From Christensenellaceae bacterium (GTDB lineage Bacteria > Bacillota > Clostridia > Christensenellales > DTU072), in the NCBI GenBank assembly GCA_031259965.1, contig JAIRKT010000117.1, positions 1 to 42,248 of the forward strand: a stretch of DNA of 42,248 nt. The letters are read 5' to 3'. Position 1 is the stretch's first letter. Every line of letters starts with the position of its first letter. Below the pieces are notes generated by a model. That model was not told the origin of the DNA. It saw only the letters and a program-made list of their open reading frames with translations, and ran no database searches. Below, one piece after another: positions 36,501-42,248 of this stretch. A program made the position numbers and the translations under genes.

Positions 36501-38233
36501 TTGGAGGTTCTTGCGGAATCACGATACCAACCTTCAAAATTATATCCTAGTGCAGAAATATCTTCTATGGGTATGTTTTCAGAAATGCCAGCATTATAAG
36601 TAGTTGGATTTTCGTTATTTACAGGTGAGTATATGATAGGTGAAGTGCCATAATCATATGTTACAGTATAATTAAGAGGACGCCACGCAGCGGTTAGTGT
36701 AAGATTTTCAGATGGCATAGTAATCGTCCCACCTGTGTAAACTATACTATCCTCAACAGCATTATTTAATCTATATGTCCAGTGATCAAAGGCATAATAT
36801 TCGCGCATAAAATCAGGAGGATTGTCTGGAATAACAAAAGTCTCATTGGCTAGTTTGTCTGAAACCGAAGGTGTACTGCCAGTAGCGGTTTCTGCGCTAA
36901 AAGAAACAGTATATCGTGCTTGTACGTCAACAACTGCAGAAAAATTAATACTCTCATCGGGCATTGTAAAAACATAACCAGCAGCATATTCTTGAGAATC
37001 TAATTTCCATCCTTTAAATTCATAGCCAGCAGTAGTTAAATTGGAAGCATCTGGCAGAACAAAAGTATCACCAGCGACATATTGCCCACCACTGACACTA
37101 CCATACATTCCATCAGCTATAGTATAAGTTACGTTATACAGTGGTTTCCAAAGAGCTGTATAGTTTATATTGTATGCAGGCATAGTTAATTGAACAGGAT
37201 TATCATTTGTTGGGAGGTATGTGTTTTGTCCATCATACCAACCAGAAAAGACATGATAATCCCAGAAAATGGTAAGTGCTTCCTTTGTGGGAAGATAGTA
37301 CGAAGCACCCGCTATTCTAGATATTGATGGAATTGGAGCACCATAGACATTATCGCCGGCAGCGGTTCCAAATATGGCATCGTACGTTCTAGTCCAACTT
37401 GCTACAAAAGTAATACTACCAGCGGTTGGTACGTCATAAAATACATAACTATCTCCAGCTGAGAATTCTGTAGGATTGCTGCCTAATGTCCAACCAGTAA
37501 ATATATGACCTGTATATGAGGCAAAGGATGTAGGGAGGTCGGGCAAATAAAAAACTTCACCGATAGAGCGTTGTTCCTGAGGAGGTAGTTTTATAACATC
37601 GGCATTACTAGTGCCTACCACATAGGAAACAGGATAAGTAATTATGCTCCATTTTGCGTATAATGTGATTACACCAGAACTGCCATTATTATCGAAAGGG
37701 AAAGAAATAGGATCTCCTTGGAATTGTGAATTTAAATACCATCCAGTGAGTAAATATCCGGATTTTTCAAAGCCAGCTACGTCTGTAGCCTCAATTGCGG
37801 TTCTTGAAATATTTTTAGTTACATTTTCATGGCCATCGGAAACCAAGGTAAGTTCAAATCTAAGAAGGGGCAAAGTGGGATCATCGACGTTTGGTTGACT
37901 AGGAGTTTTGTAAGTCCATTTAGCATAAACTGTGCAGTTAGCAGTTATTGGATTTAATAAAAGAGAAGTAGCTGTTAATTGGCGTTCCCAGCGATTAAGA
38001 TCAAAAAACCATCCATCAAAAGTATACCCTTCACGGACTGGGGGTAGTGTGGGCATAGCAAATGTGGTATTGCCGCGAGTTGGAACAGTGTGAAAGTCCC
38101 CAGAACCACCATTTGTATCAAATGAAATATAATAAACCTGAGATTCAGGTTCTTCAGGATCTTCACACGAAATTAAAGCTAATGTGATTAGTCCGATTAG
38201 TATAATTAATGTAAGAATCTTTAGAAACTTCAT
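30593..38233 (-). CDS. Giant surface lipoprotein with InlB-type and BspA-type leucine-rich repeats
   Basis: About 2546 residues. I start at the ATG at 38233, preceded by AAGGAAG; the longer frame adds 20 unlikely residues. The signal peptide ends in a lipobox (LALISC), so the protein should be lipid-anchored. About eight Listeria-Bacteroides (InlB B-type) repeats follow over the first ~680 residues, recognisable by G-Y-x-F-x-G-W and Y-x-A-x-W. The remaining ~1850 residues are LRR_5/BspA-like repeats (AFAN..L..I.IP..I..I...AF) in super-modules that start with a Tyr-rich strand and end in GW...W. There is no C-terminal anchor. Such proteins bind host or polymer surfaces; the ligand is unknown. 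This one gene is 18 percent of the window. Confidence 0.88.
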   Translation of the reverse strand: MKFLKILTLIILIGLITLALISCEDPEEPESQVYYISFDTNGGSGDFHTVPTRGNTTFAMPTLPPVREGYTFDGWFFDLNRWERQLTATSLLLNPITANCTVYAKWTYKTPSQPNVDDPTLPLLRFELTLVSDGHENVTKNISRTAIEATDVAGFEKSGYLLTGWYLNSQFQGDPISFPFDNNGSSGVITLYAKWSIITYPVSYVVGTSNADVIKLPPQEQRSIGEVFYLPDLPTSFASYTGHIFTGWTLGSNPTEFSAGDSYVFYDVPTAGSITFVASWTRTYDAIFGTAAGDNVYGAPIPSISRIAGASYYLPTKEALTIFWDYHVFSGWYDGQNTYLPTNDNPVQLTMPAYNINYTALWKPLYNVTYTIADGMYGSVSGGQYVAGDTFVLPDASNLTTAGYEFKGWKLDSQEYAAGYVFTMPDESINFSAVVDVQARYTVSFSAETATGSTPSVSDKLANETFVIPDNPPDFMREYYAFDHWTYRLNNAVEDSIVYTGGTITMPSENLTLTAAWRPLNYTVTYDYGTSPIIYSPVNNENPTTYNAGISENIPIEDISALGYNFEGWYRDSARTSKYDNPQLDVSKPTSIVFYAKFSFITYKVFLSDGITTDNSYINTADNIKTDGNKKYIEIRYGDPISSIIENISVFYESYILAYWDLKGLVYTPTSTWGYAGDIELTAIWTKPGSTGLIFIISSDGKSMSVKGYNGSESIITIPSYQNQLPVTSIDVDAFKRDTVVTQIIIPSTITEIASGAFEESVLCELTLGSGITTIASGAFKNAKALRGVFAGVNLGISTIGANAFEGCSDLKYVYLPASLLSIGANAFLNISNDAIIYMSGIGAQSGFASDWSATASVVWNARVDSATDLVYKIEDSSASIIGYVGTSSELDIDSKINNTTISKISSFAFANNRLLEKISIASQLSVEDNAFENCPSLHTVIFKTAPSYISMSAFYNSDSVVVYVIGNYNGAQPTKFYYNNVSNESNIILSNDIYFLNDGSNNYIITKYAGIATDFHSNNQSINYTYTGFGDGAFAGSSVTDLYLYDTKTIGGFLFYGCTSDATINIMNAVTLDTWNSLWNITDTSSMVSIEFPNRNLNKHPSLAIDYYEIDNNIYIVGYTGSDTDFSITVDMVASKTIKAVINAFNVVNAQSASFQYLFVGDNIALINSFKWHNELVVAASNNSQAAYFIDKSLSVSVQSTQPTKYTYDNVNYYYTLSGELLRAVTTRNILVLPDNTTGFTISSVSEQAFNTFSIMRLTIDRYTPISISSEAFSSNNALIIYFNGNVSFSGHAPANAYSTNLDSTDSFYYFTKGSDYVLVDYQGSNSQPSIPDNITIIASGAFKRTTTTITAIEVPWKVHTFPQDAVDVSVTLQAYSQTPGWELSNKITTRTDDFVITNTFNYYSIDSSSAIIVGASSTYVANANGSLTIPSSINSRNVIGIIDPLGSSISKINTLIIQPTSGYFIGLLNSLAQDAVVLFKSSDSSYTLYNQAPKTSNLFFSLEYKEKDTGISGYYSNDDKLKVLSKVTTPASDSYKLSLENTTELILPNAFSDTNINILLISAGCKISKEAFNLSYVGMRILVEDDLDTSYSQLFPDSIIYTNVKESDILEFNNFYYIVNHGIITIIGLNSASLITDVTTIEIPLSMPLSAGSIEYVPLTAIDNYAFDALSANSPIRVITIPSIITHIYKNSFSNIDTDIANTAEKVKLQLQGGVLSTWESGWNAGLQFETYTGMQSDDDNFKFFVSGGQAYITSYIGNATSVTIPVSFANPADENNPFQVVSIGSMFAGSKTLTSLTINATITEFADAIQGCTSLTSITLPASITKIPDYAFANLSALDTITFIQSGQQLTIGKYAFANLIKLTSIILPSISSLGEYAFSGCRSLSAFTSQIPDNKIPKGLFYNCINLQFNLANIVEIGDYAFYRNLKLTTITIPASLKSIGVFAFADISTLLSISFNNNTYLTSVSAGLFADATSLREVTLTHYIKTIEAGAFKNAVNLARVNAMESVESISGSAFEECTSLSLTIPGNITNIGARAFFRVMYIGEATLDSVKSIGVAAFAYAGVTRFSISNSLYYSVANDILYSNNTLLQYPILKVDNELSLDNLLAIAPYAFAGASSLLKITIKEVTAIGEYAFASNPYLTIYVDYSSKPSGWSNSWSETNAVWKNSSEIIFDSDFAYVLNSDNTYTLVGYSGKNYLTIPNSYSGKLITAIGEYAFANKNMAWIKIDGNITSIASTAFDNNKGLTVWYADDYTVQYDKTSDHEWYKGYSALTMVEETSSSNYTYYYFNVDMAARRMVKLTTDETYIDLTGAGYSFEMAPYVFSGTPLRAISLPTITKISNLAFAETPNLVITIASDKTINWENGFDDNVAVHQNITPNKETSYLYYEDGENYYILKYLGTNAILDLSLESVTKTKIIAPYAFAGVESLTTISVTDFNIEKYAFSNMQNLESFKLTVSNYNPATIGEYAFSNSSRLATFSIEDSDQYSAFKKVSASQFIFNGCLSLISITTEADGTKDWPSLWDRIKMQSASTPVLVMVIS

Positions 38234-38428
38234 TTGAAATCTTCCTTTTTGCAATTGGTTGACTAAAAAGTAATCGCAAACGTAAAAGCACAAAACTATT
38301 TAAGTTGCAATAATGTTTTGAATTTGAAATTAGCACAAATTTAAGAGAAAAGCCCTTTAAAATTTGAACCCTGTTACGATTAATTAAAACTAGTTGACAT
38401 GCTTCTAGGCAAAGCATACTAGCTATAT

Positions 38429-38457
38429 ATTATTACACGCGCGCGCGCATTTGTCAA
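38429..38457 (-). promoter_or_regulatory. Promoter of the giant lipoprotein with a CG-repeat spacer
   Basis: Minus strand: consensus TTGACA (38452-38457), a 17-base spacer and AATAAT (38429-38434). The spacer is mostly an alternating CG tract, the only such tract in this AT-rich window. The leader would be about 190 bases and includes a small inverted repeat, ATGCTT...AAGCAT, at about 38399-38417 just after the start point. Confidence 0.6.
38435..38450. repeat. Alternating purine-pyrimidine tract with a CG dinucleotide repeat
   Basis: Sixteen bases of strict purine-pyrimidine alternation contain five CG units (38438-38448). This is a classic Z-DNA-prone sequence and a slippage-prone dinucleotide repeat. 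Confidence 0.85.
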
Positions 38458-38914
38458 GAGTTGGCGGCAATTTGCAATAAAACAAGAGATATTTTGGGCA
38501 AAAATCGCAGTGTTTATCTGTATTTTTTAAAAATATTAAAAACCAGAACAGCAACGGAGAAGCTGAGTAAATCCGCTTTTTTGCTTAACTATAACACTAG
38601 CAAATATATGAGATAAGAACCTACGTAAGATAGTCAAGCAGGGAAAGGCTTTCAACGAACATGATTGTAACTATAAGAGATATGAAATTACTAATGCAAA
38701 TAAAAGCATAGGCTAAAAAACCAAAATTATTAGAAAAAACATTAAAGCCACAAGAAAATGATTCCAAGGCCACAGGTTCTAATGCACAAAATGGCTAGGA
38801 CTTTCAAAAATACTATATAAGACATAAAATGCAGTTAATTAAACTAATTATCATATTAGCTGCAAACAAATATTTTCGATAGAATGTTAAATACTATACA
38901 TCTGCTGATATAGA
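38458..38914. other. Intergenic region upstream of the lipoprotein promoter
   Basis: No supported gene. A stop-free stretch near 38721-38800 (plus strand, charged, ending TAG) has no start codon and looks like a remnant at best. A weak hairpin with a T6 run occurs near 38555-38585. No RNA gene was recognised. Confidence 0.4.
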
Positions 38915-39355
38915 CTAGGCGTCTGAAGTAGCATCCTTTGATGAGTCTGTATTATTGTTTTCTTTGATTAGTTTTAATATTCCATAGGTTACTCTTTTTT
39001 GTTCATCTACAGCTGCTTGGAGACTTTTAATGCTTTTATCCATGGAGTTAACAGAAGCAACTATTGTATTAAAACTCCCTTTCAATGTTGATAATTGCCC
39101 TTCTACATTTTGCATTGTTTGCGTGCCGGATTCGATGGCTTTTATAAAATTTGAGATCTCGTTAATAACGGATTCCTGCATTTTACCATTATCGGTTAAC
39201 GCTCTTAACGCTTTTTTTGAAACAATCTGAGTGCGAGTAGTAATGTCATCGATATTTGCTATGCACTCGAGCACCTCAGCTGCCTGTGATTGAAATTCAT
39301 TGAGTTCATCAATTGTGTTTGAGAATTTGTCTAATATAGTTTTAAATTCGTCCAT
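38915..39355 (-). CDS. Small coiled-coil protein coupled to the RelE-SF1 helicase
   Basis: A soluble 146-residue protein I cannot assign to a family. Most of it is predicted helix in heptad-like pattern (FKTILDKFSNTIDELNEFQ, then SGTQTMQNVEGQLSTLKGSF and SVNSMDKSIKSLQAAVDEQ), with an acidic, disordered tail. It starts two bases after the helicase stop, and its ribosome site AGGCAGG lies inside the last helicase codons, so expression is tightly coupled. The pairing suggests it is a partner, scaffold or inhibitor of the helicase protein. An antitoxin-like role is possible but rests on position only. Confidence 0.75.
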   Translation of the reverse strand: MDEFKTILDKFSNTIDELNEFQSQAAEVLECIANIDDITTRTQIVSKKALRALTDNGKMQESVINEISNFIKAIESGTQTMQNVEGQLSTLKGSFNTIVASVNSMDKSIKSLQAAVDEQKRVTYGILKLIKENNNTDSSKDATSDA

Positions 39356-39357
39356 GT

Positions 39358-41751
39358 TTACCTGCCTAATTGTTTTATTTTAGCAATGAGATTTGTTATT
39401 TTTTTAGTTTCAGTGTCTAAATAGTCACTGAAACCTAAGTTTATAAATGCCTGTTTATTAAAATTGTCATAGTTTTTTATAGCGTCACGCACTTTTTCGT
39501 TTGGGATTATTTTTCCAGCGCACTTTTGTGTAAGTATAGTTCCATATTCATTACCAATATCAATAAATAATTCCTCAGCTTTTTCATACTCACGTAACTC
39601 AAAAAATTTGACAGCAAAATCACCCTTTTTAGTATCAAGCTCTTGTATAGTGCAAGTTTCTAATAGATCTTGATAATCAATAAACAATTGTGTGACTCGG
39701 ACACCTAGTTCATCTCCTGCCCTAATGAATGCGGCTTTTGCCTGCTTATAACGTTCTTCTTTTTTTAGGTGGTGTGCTTCCTTTAACCAATCTTCGGTGC
39801 TTTTTGTTTCGCTAATAAGATTCCGTAGAGCTCCAATATCATCATTTGGTAAGATGTGTTGTTCTGTGAAAAACTTTGTTTCAATTTCTTTGCTGTACTC
39901 TTTGTCTTCACAAATAAAAATTCGATCCTGGGCGCGCGTACAGGCCACATAATATTTGTTAAAAACCATTCTATGGTGGGTGCTTCTTTTAGCGTTGCCA
40001 GTTAGCATATCAGCAAAAGAATCTTCATTGTCGGATATTAAATTATATATGATAACATCACGATACTCTAGTCCTTTAATTTCCTGGACCGTGAAAACGC
40101 GTCCACGGACAGCTGGCAGGCGGTTTTCCAATTCAATTTCGCTTTCATCATCACTGACAATTATAACGCATTCGGTAGAGAGATTAACAAATTCTAATAC
40201 GTCGTCTATTATATCTGGCTGCGTGACATAACAAGCCCAATAACTTTCGTCTAACCCGAGCCGCATTGATATTTCGTCTGCGTCATCGCGAAAATCTTGC
40301 CTGCCAATAAATTGTTGTCTTAATTTAGTAAGATTGTTTATGTAGTCGATTAAATGTGGGCCACAGCGCCAGGTTTCTTTAAGCACACGCTGTGGTATTC
40401 GTGCTTCTGTATAGGAATTATGCTCTAGCTTTCTATAAAATATACCACCAATCCTGCCGAAATCTACAATAGTAGGGTTGATTACTTGGTTAGGATCTCC
40501 AAAAAAATAGATGTTAAGGCTAGGACAACATTCAGAAATAGCTAAAAGCTGAAGTTCTGTTAAATCCTGTACTTCGTCAACAATTATGCAGTCATATTTT
40601 TTTGGATTGCTAAGCAAATAACTCGCGCCATCATTGTCGTCATACCTGTTTTCTTTCTCTAATGTTTTTTGGTATGCTTGAGCTGAGGCATATATTTCGC
40701 GGATTTCGTCATCATTCAACTGTTCCTTTTTTGCAAGGTTTTTCCATTCATCGAAAGGAATTAATCCTGAGAAGTCAGTTCGTTCACCGTTTAGAACACT
40801 CCCCTTTAGAATTCCACGAATATAAGTGAAAATGTTGTTTTCAGTCAAACCAGGAAGTCTTCGTTTCCACTTTTCGGATATTTCGACAAATCTTTCAGGG
40901 CGTTTGTCTAGGATTTTATCTTTTATACTAGTTTTCCCACAGAATTCATCAAATGTAAAACAATGAGATTCCTTGATCCCGTTGCGTTCTAACAACTGTG
41001 TAGCATGTTTTTTCATGTTATCAGTTAATGTTAAATATACGATGCTTTTTACGGTTGTGTGCAACTTTTTATAAAATTCCAAACTAACAATGGTTTTACC
41101 ACTGCCAGCACTCCCTCTTATAATTACTGGGGCAGTTAAATTAGTGAGTTTCAGTTGTGAACTTGAGAGGATTGGCAAGTCAGTTGTAGCAAAATAGATG
41201 GGTTGAACGAACTCAACTTCATCTCTAAAACAAACATTAATCAGTTTTTTGACGCTATCTACAAGTTTATAATCATCATACGTTAAACTGCCTCGTTGCA
41301 TTTCACTTAAGGCTTCTAGAGCAATATTTTTTTGATCATCGTGATTTATTGCATATGCTAAAAATATTATATCCCCATCTTTTATAAGGGAATTATCAAC
41401 ATTTGCCTGGTTTCCATATATGTAAATTATACGTTCAGAAAGTGACATTCTAAATTTAAAAGTTGGAATTGTAATACCTTTAAACTTTTTTGCATTTTTT
41501 GTGTTAAGTCGCTCCCTTATTTTGTTATAAGGCAGATCTATTAATTCACGTATAAACTGATCTACCTTTTCACGTCTTTCTTTTGTCAATCCTCCTATGT
41601 CGTTTTTAAATCTGCTCGTGATCATAATGCGGCATTCCCCATCTAGGGGTAGGTCATTTTGACCTGGTGCTTCTTCTGACTCAGATTCATAAGCAAGGAT
41701 TGCATCATCAAAAAAAAAGTTTGTATTGTTGTAATAATGATCTACAGGCAT
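39358..41751 (-). CDS. RelE/ParE-like domain fused to UvrD-type SF1 helicase with TPR-like C terminus
   Basis: A 797-residue protein in three parts. Residues ~39-147 look like a RelE/ParE-fold domain: ITSRFKNDI, two helices, KKFKG...FKFRM, RIIYIYG and IIFLAYAINHDD. Residues ~200-620 are a complete SF1A helicase: Walker A GSAGSGKT (213-220), DEVQD (392-396), GDPNQ (418-422), TWR (460-462), KGLEYRDV (559-566) and YVACTRAQDR (601-610). Residues ~650-740 are TPR-like helical repeats (ERYKQAKAAFIRAGD, REYEKAEELFIDIGN). GGAG lies six bases before the ATG. It is the first gene of a two-gene operon with a coiled-coil protein. Such standalone helicases with toxin-like domains occur in defence islands; anti-phage function is inference. 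Confidence 0.85.
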   Translation of the reverse strand: MPVDHYYNNTNFFFDDAILAYESESEEAPGQNDLPLDGECRIMITSRFKNDIGGLTKERREKVDQFIRELIDLPYNKIRERLNTKNAKKFKGITIPTFKFRMSLSERIIYIYGNQANVDNSLIKDGDIIFLAYAINHDDQKNIALEALSEMQRGSLTYDDYKLVDSVKKLINVCFRDEVEFVQPIYFATTDLPILSSSQLKLTNLTAPVIIRGSAGSGKTIVSLEFYKKLHTTVKSIVYLTLTDNMKKHATQLLERNGIKESHCFTFDEFCGKTSIKDKILDKRPERFVEISEKWKRRLPGLTENNIFTYIRGILKGSVLNGERTDFSGLIPFDEWKNLAKKEQLNDDEIREIYASAQAYQKTLEKENRYDDNDGASYLLSNPKKYDCIIVDEVQDLTELQLLAISECCPSLNIYFFGDPNQVINPTIVDFGRIGGIFYRKLEHNSYTEARIPQRVLKETWRCGPHLIDYINNLTKLRQQFIGRQDFRDDADEISMRLGLDESYWACYVTQPDIIDDVLEFVNLSTECVIIVSDDESEIELENRLPAVRGRVFTVQEIKGLEYRDVIIYNLISDNEDSFADMLTGNAKRSTHHRMVFNKYYVACTRAQDRIFICEDKEYSKEIETKFFTEQHILPNDDIGALRNLISETKSTEDWLKEAHHLKKEERYKQAKAAFIRAGDELGVRVTQLFIDYQDLLETCTIQELDTKKGDFAVKFFELREYEKAEELFIDIGNEYGTILTQKCAGKIIPNEKVRDAIKNYDNFNKQAFINLGFSDYLDTETKKITNLIAKIKQLGR

Positions 41752-41840
41752 TTAATGCTCCAGAGTTATTTAAGACATATCATATGTGTTTTAAATATCT
41801 AATATAAAGAACCAATTTAGCTAAATTTACATTAGTTATT

Positions 41841-41869
41841 AATATAGCAAACCAGATATTCGTAATCAA
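41841..41869 (-). promoter_or_regulatory. Probable promoter of the helicase operon
   Basis: Minus strand: TTGATT (41864-41869), a 17-base spacer and TATATT (41841-41846), about 90 bases before the helicase start. Confidence 0.5.
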
Positions 41870-42120
41870 GAATGGCAGTGCAATCAATGGATAGGGCTTA
41901 CAATAAACTATATCATAATTAGTTGAATTTTGCAAACAAATGCTGATATAAGTATAAACGATAAGAGCACATTACCATAATTTAACTATTCAATTTTATG
42001 AATTAGAGACTATTTTGATATTGTAAGATTGTTAAAAAGTTGTGTTAATATCAGTGTGTGTTGACAATTAGGACAGAAATTTATTTATCATGGATTTTCA
42101 TAGTCAAAATTGTATCCCAA

Positions 42121-42247
42121 TTACATAGTGGTATTTGGGAATAAATTGAGTGACTTATTACCAATCCACTCAAATTTTACGTTGCTGTTATTCATGTATG
42201 TAAGCAATATAGGCAATCTTCTTCTCCTGTTAATAATTACATCTATT
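42121..42247 (-). CDS. Possible C-terminal end of a gene entering from the right
   Basis: Minus-strand frame open from the window edge to TAA at 42121-42123, about 41 codons. The peptide contains INRRRRLPILLTYM and VKFEWIGNKSL, and has plausible protein-like composition, but no family is recognised and the length is too small to be sure. An internal ATG at 42195 has no ribosome site. Confidence 0.2.
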   Translation of the reverse strand, partial: IDVIINRRRRLPILLTYMNNSNVKFEWIGNKSLNLFPNTTM

Positions 42248-42248
42248 G

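Larger units (their letters stand above)
41752..42248. other. AT-rich region at the right end of the window
   Basis: Beyond the helicase promoter there is no supported gene. A plus-strand TTGACA occurs at about 42060 without a matching -10 box or following gene. The last ~125 bases contain an open frame on the minus strand, listed separately. Confidence 0.4.

Noticed and set aside
30593-38233. Tandem repeats that could suggest CRISPR or satellite DNA
   Set aside because: The periodicity is at protein level (InlB and leucine-rich repeats), with diverged DNA and no constant spacer or repeat units.
38394-38422. Plus-strand promoter (TTGACA, 17 bases, TACTAG)
   Set aside because: Its -10 box matches only three of six positions, and no plus-strand gene follows for several kilobases.

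Overview
The window is AT-rich, uses the standard genetic code (TGA acts as a stop) and has mostly AGGAG-type ribosome sites. The gene content suggests an uncultured anaerobic Firmicute, probably a gut-type clostridium. It has a PerR repressor paired with a reverse rubrerythrin, a sodium-pump decarboxylase, an AroE-AroK fusion, an IspD-IspF fusion, and very large lipoproteins with InlB-type and BspA-type repeats. No rRNA, tRNA, CRISPR array, transposase or integrase was seen. The taxonomic guess is inference only.

Layout. 1-3361: the tail of an unknown gene, then a type I restriction HsdR that has lost its 5' end. 3786-6076: a promoter, the gamma and beta subunits of a sodium-translocating decarboxylase, and an HD-domain hydrolase. 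6211-14462 (minus strand): all the enzymes from DAHP to chorismate plus PheA and TyrA. Upstream of aroF are a strong promoter, a short open frame rich in Phe, Tyr and Trp codons, and an intrinsic terminator with competing pairings. I read this as ribosome-mediated attenuation. 14980-16021: perR and reverse rubrerythrin, with a PerR-type operator over the -10 box and almost no 5' leader. 16371-18119: ispDF and the C-terminal half of a carbamoyltransferase. 18607-25171 (minus strand): an exported protein, two small membrane proteins and two ATPase-permease fusions; the exported protein and one fusion are each split by a frameshift, the latter at a run of seven G. 25312-28196: trkA-trkH potassium uptake. 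28257-38233 (minus strand): two surface proteins, one of about 2546 residues. Its promoter spacer is an alternating CG tract. 38915-41751 (minus strand): a two-gene operon of a RelE-like/SF1-helicase/TPR-like protein and a small coiled-coil protein.

The best candidates for something new are three. First, the RelE-helicase plus coiled-coil pair, a possible defence or DNA-processing system. Second, the aromatic-codon attenuator, which appears to lack a Shine-Dalgarno site and sits where a T-box would be usual in this phylum. Third, the set of possible switches by simple repeats: the G7 tract in the transporter and the CG tract inside the lipoprotein promoter.
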